Positions 1 to 23,891 of a DNA stretch of 64,000 nt are shown here, in pieces. The position numbers and the translations under genes are program-made. The stretch spans positions 1,161,001-1,225,000 of the forward strand of contig NC_090118.1 of the NCBI RefSeq assembly GCF_023973825.1, read 5' to 3'. Source of the DNA: Plasmodium brasilianum. Taxonomy: Eukaryota; Apicomplexa; Aconoidasida; Haemosporida; Plasmodiidae. Position 1 is the stretch's first letter; every line of letters begins with the position of its first letter. The notes below the pieces were generated by a model. It was not told the origin of the DNA, did no database searches, and worked only from the letters and a program-made list of their open reading frames with translations.

Positions 1-3000
1 GAAAATGGTAAGATTTCCAATAATAGGAGGAGTTTTAAAGTGGGTACAAAAGTACGAAGAAAGAAAAAAGTAGATGAGAATAAGAAAGACACTTTTGCAG
101 GGGAGAATGACAAATTTAATTATAATAACAACAGGGGAATTTCTAAAAATGAAAAGAAAGGGCAAGTATGGACAGTTATAGAAACGGTAGATACAAAGGA
201 TGACAGTAAATCACAGGGGAGAAAAAACGGTACGAGTGGCACCAAATGGAGAGGAAAAAGGAGAAAGGGTAAAAAAGACGAAATGAGCAAAAAAGTAAGA
301 GTTGGCGGAAAAGGAAAATCGGAAAATGGAAGAATGTTTTTTTCGAAAAATAGTGAAAAGAGCAATTCATCCAAGAGATTTAAGAGTCTATCAATAAGTG
401 GATACCTCCTTAGTGTTAAGAAGCTAGCTAAAAGGGAAGAAATGAAAAACGAGATGTCGTTGGGTTATCTTCACAGTTGTAAAGTTACTGCCCAGGGTTA
501 CGAGAAGAGGCTTAGCAGAAAGATGAAAATTGGAAAGAAGCAGAGGAAGCAGAACTCAAGTGATAAGGATGGGGAAGATGTTTACTCCCATAAGAACATA
601 TACAGCATTAGCCACAGGGGAAATACGTACAAGGAGGGGAAATGGAATATAAGAAGATTTTTTTTCGGTAAAAAAAAAAAAAACAGCAGCGAAGGAAAGG
701 TAAATAATGACAACACACGAATAAATAACCTGTTTGTGAAATATAAGTCAAGGTCTATTAAAAATACAAGTGTACAGAAGTTATTAAAAATTGAAATAGA
801 TGATGATAAAGAGGAAAATATCGAAAGGATTAAAAATTTGTTCATAACATTTAATAGTAATAATAAAGAGAAAAAGATAAATAATTATATTCACAACATA
901 TTTAATTACACTTCCCCATATCCAAATTTTAATGTATGTTATAAGAAGAAATTCGAAATACTGGATTATAAAATAAAGGTTGGCAGAAGTTTATTAAAAG
1001 TATTATATTCCTTTTATTATAGACATAATTTATCCATATTTTATAAGATCTATAAAAAAATAGAATATATATATACCTATTTAAATTTGTCTTTTTATAC
1101 AAATTTGTTTACTACAAATACGAAAGAAATTAATAGTGACATAAATAAATATTCACTCTTTTTATTGGTAAATTATTTAAAATATCATATACATAATTCT
1201 GATAAATTATTTAATAGCTTTATTGTAAAAATTATAAATTTTTTAAATCATAATGTACATAATATAACCGAATTTTTATGTATGCACCATTTTGAAGATT
1301 TACTTAATATTCTTAACCAGTATATAATTACCATTAATATAAATAATAAATTAAGTATAAACAAATATAACCTATTTAATTTGAGAAAAAATAAATTAAT
1401 ATATGTACCTATATCAAATGTTCTCTTCTTACACTGTAATAAATTTAGCTTAAATGACATTATCAAAATATTGTACAGTTACCCTCAGTATAGCCTTTTT
1501 TTAAAAAGTATAGCTGTAAACAATTTAGTATACCTATATAAGAAGAGTACTATAACGAATGCAATGTATTTACAACTCTTTGAATTTTTAAAAGTTGATA
1601 TGGGAAATAGAATTTTTTTTTTTATTATATTCTTTTCCTTTCACTCCTTTCGATTTTTATATCAATTCTTTCTCAATATGCACACATATATTGAAGATGA
1701 ATACTTAACTCATTTAACGTATTGTGAAATGTTAAATAATGGAAAAGAGGGGTGTGTAGTAGCTTTTCCGAACGGCAATAACAATATCTGTAACAGTAAC
1801 AATATCAGTAATAATAAAAATAACTACAACAATAACAGCGTGCTAAGTGTGTTTGAGGATAATATTGAAAATTGCTTACTATTTAAGAAGGAATTATTTG
1901 CCAAGAAGACAAACCCTTTTAAAGATTTTTTACTCCTGTGGACGAAGAAGAAAAATAATAACGTCTCTCACTCAACCTCTTCCTCATCATCCACCTCTTC
2001 CTTCACTTCATCCATGGACAATAATAATAAAAATAGGAAAAAAAGAATTACCAAAAATTATTTAAATATTAATAATTTTATTTTTCATAAGTACCATAAT
2101 TATGTAAAGAAAACACACGTTCTATCTCTAAAGTGTTCTCTTATTAAAAAATTATTTTTACAAAATTTGTGCCATAAGAATAGAAGTGCACTATTAGAAT
2201 CATGCCGTTTTCATAATACTATTTTCTGCATGAGTCAGGAAGCTTCTCAGTTTGATAAAAAGATACAGCTAGATTTTGTACGCATGGAAATTCAAAATTT
2301 GCTAAATAATATTAATATCAAAAAATTAAAATTATTAACAAGCAATAATATTGTATCTCATGTCTCAGATGATATAAAAATTCTAATGTCTGCAACAAGG
2401 TCCCCCATTTTTTTGAGCTTTAAGAGTATGAAGCAAAATGTGAAGAAAAATTTATACCTTCATTCTCTTTTAACCAGGTATGCAATAAGGAGTAGGAGCA
2501 GGGTATCTGCTGATGATACGAAGTCAATTCTGAGTTTGAATACCCACGATGGGGTATATAACAGTGCATGTCTTATGAGCAGTAACACTGTGAGGAAAAA
2601 CAGTATAGAGGGAGGAGGGAATATTGTACAGGGAGATATGGTCATCAACAACTCCTTCACGAGTATTGCCAATTTTTGTAGTAATGACGAGCATTCGAGT
2701 AGTAAAGGTGCTTCCAATGTACATGAACAAAGGAATGATGGATTCGTATTACCGCGAGCAGAAGAACACACAATAGATGCAGTTCAAAGAAGTAAAACGA
2801 GTGCACATTATAGTGAAAGAGGAAAAATAAGTTCAGCGATTGATGCAAAAATTGCTCGTATGAACAAAAATATTCCCTCCTTGCGTGTATATGATAAATC
2901 GCTAATTCATCGCAATTTTTACAAAACGAAAAAAGAAGATAATGAAAGAGGTGAAGATGAAGTGGGAGAAGTATACAAAGCGGACGAAGTGAAGGGGAAG

Positions 3001-5040
3001 AAAAAACAAAATAGAACGAACAATTCGAATAAAAAATATGAGGATGTATCTTATATTTACAAAGTAAATGATGACGTGAGGCAAGACAAGTTGGTTATTC
3101 AAATAATTTACATATTTATTCACATACTAAGTGACTATAAGTTGTTTTATAATTTATTTCCATATAACATTGTAACAAATAAATATTTCAATGTGTACGC
3201 AAATGAAGAAGAGGATAATAGTGCACATAAGAAAATAACATTCATTAAAAGGGAAAGGAAAAAACAATCAAATGAAGATATTTCTAATGTAAACAAAGAA
3301 ACGGACGGGAAGAGAAAATTCTCCTTCTCCTTCCACCTATTTAAGAAAGCAAAAAAGAAGCAAACAAGAAAAAAGGATGAAAAACAAAATAAAAGTTGCT
3401 CATGTAGAAGTAGCAGTAAAGAGAAGGAAAAAAGTAAGAACAAAAAGGATTTGTTTCATCATATTGCGGAAACTGAAATTAGAGATAAGGACGGAATAAG
3501 GGAAGATAGTGAAAAAAAATATCCTTATTCTTCTGAACACTTTCAGAATAACTTGAACTTGTATATCCAGGAATATCATAGTACTACAAATACGAAAAGT
3601 TTAAGCGTTTTTAGTAAAAAAAAGAAAAAGAAGAAAAAGAAAAAATTTGAAAATTTTGGTGCAGTCATTGAAGTATTAGCAAATACAAAAAGTAGACATG
3701 AAATAGGAAGGAAATATCAAAACATAATCAAGTTTTATCATCTAAAATTTTCGAATATTAATACATATATTTATGCTTTGAAAAATTTTATTTGTTCCTT
3801 GGCTGCCTATTCCTTGTTATCTTTTATTTTGCAAGTAAAGGATCGGCATAACGGTAACTTGTTGTTTGACGAGTATGGCAATATTATTCACATTGATTTT
3901 GGCTATATCTTGAATATTTATCCAGGTAAATTTCTACTCCCCAAGCACTAGTGAAGGAGATATACTATAGTATATATAAAGAGATGCCTTGTGAGGCTGT
4001 GCTGAGGAAGGAAAACAAAATAATAATAATAATAATAATAGAAAATGAGAAGAGAAAATGAGCAAAATAGTAAAACAGTGAAAACGCCAATTTAATTAAA
4101 TAGTAAAATAAAAAAAACATAAAATATTTATTCTTCCATCTTGCTTAAATTATTCTTTAGGTATCTCCATAAACTTCGAGCTTGCTCCTTTTAAGCTAAC
4201 TCGAGAAATGATTACGCTTTTAACCATGAAGAGTCAGAAGAAGCAATATTTCATTTTTACCTACATTCAGCTGGTAGTTAAAGGGTTAGTAACATATATA
4301 GAAATGTTTTCTCAAAAGTGCATTAATTTGTGTATATCTGTTGTTTTGTATATATGCATTTATGTAGTAGTGTATACATAGATATAATACACAAACGTAA
4401 AATACAAAATAGCACAAGTGAACGCAAACGAATACGAACTAATACAAACCAATACGAACCAATACGACCATAATTCACCTTAATATACTCCATTCTAATA
4501 TGTTGACATCGAAAGGTATATATATTTTTCTCATTTTTATAGATATTTACTACTAAGGGAAAAGAGTGACTGGCTAATTTCCTCCATACTGAGCTTATCG
4601 CACTCAGACATAAACTGTTTCAAGTACAACACAGTTGAAAAGTTAAAGTAAGCAAAGAGATGAAAACTAAAAAAGTTTTTTCCCTTCATTATGTTTGTAA
4701 AAAAGCGTATGAGTATGTGGATATGCATGTATTCATGTATGTATATGTGTGTGTGTGTAAAAATGTGCTTTTATTCCTAATTTGCTTGTTCATGTAAGTG
4801 TATGCCATACGATTTTCGAATCGTTTGTGGAGGAAATATATCATATCATCCTTGCCCTCTTACGACATTTGTTTTCACCCCTTTTTGTATACCTAATCTT
4901 GATTTAGGAAGCGATTAAAATTAAACAAAAGTGACAACGATGCGAGTATTTTTATGATAAATAAGATACATCAAGCTTACAACAACATAACAACAATTAT
5001 GTATGACTATATTCAGAACATCCAGCAAGGGATTCAATAA
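1..5040 (+). CDS. Phosphatidylinositol 4-kinase, alpha-type catalytic domain (5' partial, 4 visible exons)
   Basis: Lipid kinase that makes phosphatidylinositol 4-phosphate on cell membranes. The frame is open from base 1 with no ATG at the left edge, so the N-terminus lies outside the window. Exons by GT-AG sites and matching phase: 1-3925, 4161-4284, 4543-4647, 4908-5040, giving about 1428 visible residues. The C-terminal catalytic domain has the ATP-site segment DDVRQDKL (about 3067-3090), the catalytic loop DRHNGN (3841-3858) and the metal-binding DFG (3895-3903); exons 2-4 supply the activation loop and C-lobe ending MYDYIQNIQQGIQ. Segments such as SRHEIGR, AAYSLLSFILQVKDRHNGN and the YDYIQ tail resemble PI4K III-alpha more than III-beta, the known antimalarial target. 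An insert of about 150 residues, rich in Lys and Ser, splits the N-lobe (about 3190-3655). The N-terminal two thirds is basic and low-complexity. Known: family chemistry. Inferred: alpha class and exon joins. Confidence 0.9.
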
Positions 5041-5841
5041 AGTCATTGGAAAATGGTTATTGTGATAAGAAATTTGACCCGTCTTCCAGTAAATGTACAT
5101 ATGGTTACGCAAACTACAGATGTTCGTTTATGTGTACATAATTTTTCATCTCATTTTTCCTTCACCCCTTTTTGCATTCTTTGATTTTTTTAACTTTTGA
5201 ACTTATTTTTTATAATATATTTGTATTTTTAATTATTAAAAAAATAAAAATAAAAAAATAAAAAAAATTTTAAATTTCTATAATAATAATATATACAAAC
5301 TTCCATAATTATAATTAATTGAAAAAAAAATCAATAAGAGTTTGATACAAAGGAACATAATAAAATTATAAATAAAACATACACAATGGTTTTGTGACAG
5401 AGTCAAACAAAAAAATTAAGTAAAATGTGAAAGATGTGATAATAAAACAAACAAAAAGTAATGGAATAAAATAAATACAAAAAAATTTTTTTCACCTGCT
5501 TAAGGTGTTAACCTTGCGCATACAAAATATACATTTAAATATTTACACATACACGTACTTGCTTGCGAGTACTTGATTAAACCTCTATACATAGCATGTA
5601 TTTAATCCGTTAAAGAGTGAAAATGAGTGTACGCTCTATACAATAACAAACTCTTATATTCTTCAATAGTTTCTTGCTTTTATGAAAAATATAATTCTGT
5701 CTTTCAGTTGATATGCCTCGAAAGGAATATATTTTTTTTTTTTTTTTTTTTTTTCCCTTATACGAGACTTCACATCCTATTTACTAAATATGCTTTATCA
5801 TTGTACAGTTATACTATTAACTCCCCCGTTAGCACAAATTT
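5041..5841. other. Convergent 3' intergenic region
   Basis: AT-rich spacer between the tail-to-tail PI4K and zinc-finger genes. It holds A/T homopolymers, including a T20-type run near 5731-5753, and no convincing coding sequence. It presumably contains both 3' UTRs and polyadenylation sites, which cannot be placed from sequence alone. Confidence 0.6.
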
Positions 5842-17200
<11,359 letters not shown>

Positions 17201-20200
17201 AATTTTAAAATAACATATATAAGGCAAAAAAGGAAAAAAGTCTTCCTCTTAAGACAATACCTTTTTTTTTCTCTTTCTCCTTATCCTTCTTCTTACCGCT
17301 TCTTCTTGTTCTGCCTCCCTTATAAATCTTAAACTTATATTCAATTTTTCCCTCCTACATGCATAAATTTAAGATAATATACTTGTTCGTCTATGTATCT
17401 GTCTGTATACCTTTATATGTTTGCACACGTGTTTATCTAAGAATATATATATGTAAACATCTCTGCGTATATGCATATGTATGAAACGTTACGCACTTAA
17501 TTTAAATCCTTAAAACATATTTTGCTATGCTTAAGATAAATCATACTATTTTACAACAAAAGTATAATGCTTTATCAAAAAAAAAAAAAAAAAAAAAAAA
17601 AAGCAACAAATATGTATGCACATATATATATATATATTTATTTATGTATATATGTGCACGTGCAAAATCTGTTACGGATCATAAAACATTATGGCCTTGC
17701 AATAAATTCCATATAGTCGTATTTAAAATATATCCTTTATTTTTATATTTTTATTTCACTTTAACACATTAGAAATAAAACTAAAATTAAAAATTCATAT
17801 GGGGAAAATGTGCGCAAATTAATTTTTGTAAATATTACGCATATGTAAAATATAAAGTACAGCTGAAAAAAAAAAAAAAAGACAAGAAAATAAAGTTATA
17901 CTTATCAAATATTTACATATATAAATATATATATATAATAAATGAACTTTTCTTAATATATTTTAAAACAAATTAAAAATCACGTTTTTGTAAAATAATA
18001 CGATGTTTAAAATATAAGTTTAGGCGAATTAGTACAACATTTTACAAAAATATTCTTTTTCACAAGCATATATTATATAAATATATATATATATACATGT
18101 TTTCTACATTATGAAAAAATAACAGTACACACTACACATTATGTATAACAGTTTATGTGATAAATAAAATATTTAAACATCCTTCAAAAGCAAAAATAAA
18201 AGTTCATGTCCCATATTCCCAATTATCTTGAAAAAGCGTAGAAGAGACCCCTTGCCTTTTTAACTAACTTTGTTTTCTACCTTTCCTAGGAAGAGTTTTT
18301 TCTATATAAAATTTATCCTTCTTGACAACATCAAACGTGTACATATATAATGCTTGTTCGTACATACATATATAATACATATGTATATATATATTTTTTA
18401 ATACATTAAATTTTATAATCAATTATAAAACAATGGAAACGATTAAAGGGAATAACAAAAAGGTCTATCAGTTCGTTACAAAGAGAATAAAACTTCGTAA
18501 AATTAATCGTTCTATTTTTTATTTAAAAAGAAAAAGAAAGGAACTACGGATGGAGCTAATTATTAAACCATCTTTTACAATCATTCTGCTTCTTTCTCAC
18601 CTTTGATTTTGGATTTGTTCTTGTTATTCTTTTTATAATTTCTTCTGTATTTGTTTTTGTTTAAGTCGTTTTTGGATTTTTTTTTTCTTTTTTTCTCTTT
18701 TTTTTTTTTTTTATATATTGTTGTTTATATTAATGTTCATAAACTTAGCTCGCTTTTCTGTTTTTATTTTTGTACTTATTTATATATAGGGAAATTTTCT
18801 ATTATTAAGGATACGCTCGCTTCATTAAATTTTATATAACGAATTTTATGAGAATATTCTGTTACATATATTTTATATTTCATAATTGATTTATCCTTAT
18901 TCGTTTAAATGTTGTTAAATTTTAAAATAGCATACTTAATTCCTTTTGCATATTTTCATTTCTTACTGATAATTTATACATATATATATATATAATATAT
19001 GCAGTAACAAACAATTGTATGATGTATATATGTATGCATGTACATATAAGTATATTTATGTACGATATGTTTGCTTAACTATTTCATTTTTATAAATTTC
19101 TACTCAAATAAAAGAAAATTTTTTTTTTCGTTTATTTTTTCTCTCTTTATTTCGCTTATTATTTTGCTTAACTATTTTGCTTACTATTTCGCTTATTATC
19201 TCGCTTATTATCTCGCTTATTATCTCGCTTACTATCTAGCTTACTATCTCGTTTATAATTCTTTTTTTTTTTTTTTTTTTCTTTCATTTTGTCAAGTTTT
19301 GAAATTTATTTTTTTTTTTTTAATCAAAAAAAAAATTTTCTTTCGTACTTCGAAATAAGGAACTTTCTTTTATTTTGATGAAATATATAATATCATCAAA
19401 TGGCAAATAAGGAAAAATTAATTGTAAAATAAATATATTAAAGCTTCCTTCCGATCAATTTGTCATTTCACAAATATATAAAAAATGAAAAATTTACAAT
19501 AAAATAAAAGAGCATGAGGAAAAATTTTATGGGTAAGGCACATTTCAAAATTGTTTAAGGCAAAAAAAAAAAAAAAAGAAAAATATTTTGGTATTATATT
19601 ATTATGTGTTGCCACTTGAACACATCTGAGAATGTATACATATACATATATTTATGTGCACGTACCTCTCAAATATTTAAATATTGTTAAAAAAAAAAAA
19701 AAGAAATACAGAATATAAAATAAATTGAAAACTGAAAAGTACAGAAAAAGAATAATATATTAGTGTATATTTTTTTTAATATGAAGATAAAATTTTACGA
19801 AGCTTTTAAAAAGAAAAAAGGAAAAATATTCATTAATATTGCAAAAAAAAAAAAAAAAAAGAAGAAACCGTTTACTTATACCTGTTAAGAATCATGAATA
19901 GGGGTAAGCTTTTATTTCAACTTAAAAAGATACTTACATTAGAGGAAAGTATAATAAACGCAAAAAAAATAAAATAAAATAAAATAACAAATTAATGAAT
20001 TACAAAATTAGTAATTTGTTATTCAAGAGAGAGATGTGCTTCAAAGTTGTTCATATTTATTGTATATGTATGTATATGAATATTACTTGATAAAATATAA
20101 CAAAATTTTCAGAGAACGTCGAATTTGACCGCATTTAAAGATTGTAATCATTTATGATTATTTTCAACCGTTCCAATAAAAATCATAGAAAAAATTGAAA

Positions 20201-20910
20201 AAGGATTGCAAAATAGATTAGAAAAAATAGTTTTTCTCTCCAACTTTTATGGTTTACTTTTTTGTTATATTGGAAAAGTCATCTCTTTTTTTTTTTTTTT
20301 TTTTTTTAGTGCATGAATAATGATATTTGGCATGTACACACTTACTATACTTTTTCTTGTTGAATCGTACGATTTAAAATTAAGTTTAATATTTATCTAA
20401 TTCCCATACATATGTGATAATAGGAATGTTGCTGAAAATAATTAAGAGAAAAACAGACAAAAAAGAAAAAAAAAAAAAAAAAAATTAAAATACAAAAATA
20501 ATAAGAACGAACAAAAAATTAAAGATTTAACAAATTAGCGAAATAACTAAAATAACGACTCAGTTAATGCAAAATTGTATAGTTGTACGATAAAAAGTGG
20601 AATGAAATAAAACGCAAGAGGGGAAGGAAGAATAAAGAAGCAAAAATAAAAAAAATATAAATGAAGTAAAAAAGGTGCCTTGAGAATTGATATCATAAGA
20701 GAGTGTCACATAAACGCATCTGTATGTGTGTACGTGTGAAGGAATGACCGTGTGAATGTATAAACACAGGCATACGCGCACTGCCGCACAGCTACCCACA
20801 TGTATATATTCACGAACGCACAACCATCCACATGCTTATATTAATGCACGCTTGAGCATTGCATTACCCACGTACTATTTTAAGGGAGTGTATGTAATAA
20901 ACGGGGGAGG
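17201..20910. other. Divergent intergenic region between CW protein and RIO2
   Basis: 3.7 kb of very AT-rich DNA between two genes transcribed away from each other, so it should hold both promoters and 5' UTRs. It has many A or T runs of 15-24 bases, TA dinucleotide arrays and a 12-bp minisatellite at 19150-19256. ORFs here are short and low-complexity, and none looks like a gene. Confidence 0.6.
19150..19256. repeat. 12-bp minisatellite
   Basis: About nine tandem copies of a 12-base unit close to ctcgcttattat, slightly diverged at both ends. It lies about 1.7 kb upstream of RIO2, in non-coding sequence. Confidence 0.85.
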
Positions 20911-22971
20911 ATGAAGCTAGATATATCGTGCTTCTGCTTTCTGTCGAGAAATGAGTACCGAGTATTGACAGCGATTGAAATGGGCATGCGAAATCATGAA
21001 TATTTGCCCGTATCATTAATAGCAAGCATAGCAAATTTAAGGAAAGAAGGTATAACATCTGTTCTGAAAAAATTATTAAAAAATAAATTGATAAGTCATG
21101 AAAATAGAACATATGATGGGTATAAATTAACATATTTAGGATACGATTTTTTGGCCTTACGTGCTTTTCTAAATAGAGGAATTTTAAAAAGTGTAGGGAA
21201 TCAAATAGGAGTAGGAAAAGAATCGGATATATATATATGTAAAGATATAAATGATAATTTATTATGTCTGAAAATACATAGGTTAGGTAGAATATCTTTT
21301 AGAACAATAAAAAATAATAGAGATTATTATGGGAAAAAAAAATTTAGAAATTGGTTGTACTTATCAAAAATTGCAGCAACAAAAGAATATACATATTTAA
21401 AAGCATTATATGAAAATAATTTTCCTGTACCTAAACCATATGATCTAAATCGGCACATGATTTTGATGTCATATATAAATGGTTATCCCTTATCACATGT
21501 TAAGATAAGTAATCCTTTTAAAGTTATAGATTTTTTAATAAATACAATAATAAAATTTGCTAAAGCAGATATTATTCATGGAGATTTTAATGAGTTTAAT
21601 ATTTTAATTGATGATGATGAAAATATAACGATTATTGATTTCCCTCAAATTGTTTCCTTACATCATGAGAATGGAAAAACATATTTCGAACGAGATGTTA
21701 AATGTGTTATAAATCACTTTTTTCGGAAATATAAAATTAAAATTGAAGATTACCCTTTATATGAAGATGTCATAGGACTAACTAATCATAAAATTGTTTC
21801 GGAAGAAGTAAATGTTTCGGTTAATGAGGATGATATGCTTTTACAAATTTTGCAGAATGATAAGTCGTACTCTTGCTCTAGTTACTCGGAGGGGAATGCA
21901 AACTGTTTTGTGCAGTACGAGGATGGGTACTCGTCACTTGGCAGTGTTGAAGAGGAGGAAGTACAGGAAGAGGAAGAAAAAGAAAAAGAAGAAGAGGGAG
22001 AAGATGAAGACGAAATAAGGAAAGATAAAGAAAGGAACCCCGAAAAGTATGGAAGTGGGAAAAGTCAAACAGACGAAGGAGACAAAACAAATGGGGAAGA
22101 TAAAACCACCGAGGAATATGATATAAGCTGGAAAGACTACCTGGACAAACTTCATATAGCACGTACAATGAAAAAGGAAGTTGATAAATTAGGAGAGAAT
22201 AACACTCCTTCATTTCATTCCCCTCAAATATCAGAAGGTGATTTTAAGGACGCGTACGAATGTACGAATGATAAGGAAGAGGAAAACATAAAAATAGAAA
22301 AGAGAGAGGATAATATAGATGAAGATTTTTCTAAAGGTTCTTGTGAAAGTCAAGAAAAAGTTTTCGAGTTAACAACTGAAGAGAGGGGCATACCAGAGCA
22401 AATGAAAAAGGCAAAGGGAGATTATACTCAGGAAGTTGAAAAGGTACCAACTGAGAAAAGAACATGTGAAGTTGATGAGGGAAGTTACGAACGGGGTGAC
22501 AGTTGTGATGATGACAAATGCTACTATGGCAAATGTGAGAATGATATTTGCCAAGCTAATGACATCCATATCATCGATGAAGTCGATAAGGGGGAGGAGC
22601 AAAACGATGAAAAGATAAACAAATTTGTCCAAGAGGAAGAAGGGAGCAAAACGAAAGAGCAGATTAGCCAAACGGAAGACTATGACGAAAGGAGTTCCTA
22701 TAGCGATAATATTAGTTTAAGCACAAACGATTGTGACGAGAGTAGCATAACGGAATATTCAAGCTGCGATTCGCACAACAGCCTTTCTGAAGATACAACA
22801 AAAAAACTGTCCGATACATGGAAACCGCACATAAAGAAATATACAAAGGAGTACGTAAAAAGTAAACTGAAATATATGCACAGAAAAAAAAAGAGCAGAG
22901 AAAAGTACAAGGAAAATTTAAAAACGAAGAATAAAAAAAAAGTGATGGAGAAAATTAAAAATTACTTATAA
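20911..22971 (+). CDS. RIO2: RIO2 atypical serine kinase/ATPase
   Basis: Atypical protein kinase/ATPase needed for late cytoplasmic maturation of the 40S ribosomal subunit. Residues 1-90 form the RIO2-specific winged helix (LSRNEYRVLTAIEMGMRNHE is almost the family consensus). The kinase domain follows: nucleotide-binding GVGKESDIY (100-108), Lys121, the FPVPKP hinge region, catalytic HGDFNEFN with Asp225, and metal-binding IDFPQ with Asp243. All key residues are present, so it should be active. ATG 20911 fits the expected family N-terminus, and the gene is one exon. Beyond about residue 310 is a tail of about 380 residues, rich in Glu, Asp and Lys and ending in a basic stretch; human RIO2 is 552 residues, so 686 reflects extension of that tail. 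From memory it corresponds to PF3D7_0420100. Confidence 0.97.
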   Translation: MKLDISCFCFLSRNEYRVLTAIEMGMRNHEYLPVSLIASIANLRKEGITSVLKKLLKNKLISHENRTYDGYKLTYLGYDFLALRAFLNRGILKSVGNQIGVGKESDIYICKDINDNLLCLKIHRLGRISFRTIKNNRDYYGKKKFRNWLYLSKIAATKEYTYLKALYENNFPVPKPYDLNRHMILMSYINGYPLSHVKISNPFKVIDFLINTIIKFAKADIIHGDFNEFNILIDDDENITIIDFPQIVSLHHENGKTYFERDVKCVINHFFRKYKIKIEDYPLYEDVIGLTNHKIVSEEVNVSVNEDDMLLQILQNDKSYSCSSYSEGNANCFVQYEDGYSSLGSVEEEEVQEEEEKEKEEEGEDEDEIRKDKERNPEKYGSGKSQTDEGDKTNGEDKTTEEYDISWKDYLDKLHIARTMKKEVDKLGENNTPSFHSPQISEGDFKDAYECTNDKEEENIKIEKREDNIDEDFSKGSCESQEKVFELTTEERGIPEQMKKAKGDYTQEVEKVPTEKRTCEVDEGSYERGDSCDDDKCYYGKCENDICQANDIHIIDEVDKGEEQNDEKINKFVQEEEGSKTKEQISQTEDYDERSSYSDNISLSTNDCDESSITEYSSCDSHNSLSEDTTKKLSDTWKPHIKKYTKEYVKSKLKYMHRKKKSREKYKENLKTKNKKKVMEKIKNYL

Positions 22972-23730
22972 TTAAAAAAAGTGTGTTTATGGGTTTATGT
23001 GTATATGTGTACAAACTAATATGTATGTATATGTACCTACGTACATATGTATGTAACAAAATGTACCGTTTTAGCCTTCCCACGATGGGACATATTCGGA
23101 ACACGCACAGGTATATTTTTTGCACGTATGTACGTAGAAGACCACAGATTAATCGAAACATTTTTTTTTTTTTTTTTTAACCCTTATGTATTGCGCATAA
23201 CGCACAAAACTGCGTAATAAATTTTTTTTTACAAATATTAACTTTTTCACAAAAAAAAAATGTTCAAATTGGGGGAAATAAAAAGAAAAGAGAATATTCT
23301 TACCCCGTTATATTGTTTTATTTTAGAAAAAAGTAAAAAAAATGTAAAAAATATAAATAATATAAAAGATAAAAAAAATAAAAATAATTACCCATTTGTA
23401 GAATTGCACATGTGTACTGAAGAAGAAACTTCAAAATTAAAAAATAGAGAATGGGACGTTTTTTAAATTTTTCGTCATAAGTCTGTACATGTGGACATAA
23501 CATGTATACGTATATTTTCTTTAGCTTAATGTGTATTTATAATTGTTTTACTCTACTTGTCTAAAAGTATTATGGAAAAAAATATCACGATCTAGTTGTA
23601 AAAGTTCACTTATTTGGGCGAAAGGTGTGTGCTCATATGATAATAAAAATGTAAATACACTCCAAAAAAAAAAAAAAAAAATTAATGTATGCATGTATGT
23701 ACGTATATATGTATGTATGTATGTATGTAA

Positions 23731-23761
<31 letters not shown>

Positions 23762-23891
23762 TGTATATATATATGTACGTATATATGTGTACTTCGTACA
23801 TTCTGCATAATCAGCACATACGTGGATGCACATGAAAAACTGCTAACAAGCCCAAGGAAAAGCGCTGAGAATGTGGCACCTGAACTTAAGG
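22972..23891. other. Convergent intergenic region between RIO2 and monooxygenase
   Basis: About 0.9 kb between two gene ends, carrying poly-T and poly-A runs and a GTAT-type microsatellite (about 23685-23790). Small ORFs here are repeat translations. No gene seen. Confidence 0.6.
23685..23790. repeat. GTAT/ATGT microsatellite
   Basis: Roughly 100 bases of tandem tetranucleotide (atgt)n with a few substitutions, ending in TA repeats, in the 3' spacer between RIO2 and the monooxygenase gene. Confidence 0.9.

Noticed and set aside
1..5040. PI4K III-beta, the known antimalarial drug target
   Set aside because: The catalytic-domain blocks and the YDYIQ-type C-terminus fit PI4K III-alpha better, and the gene order fits the chromosome 4 PI4K rather than the one on chromosome 5.
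19071..19358. 95-residue ORF with an AYYL repeat
   Set aside because: Translation of the 12-bp minisatellite and T runs; no support as a gene.
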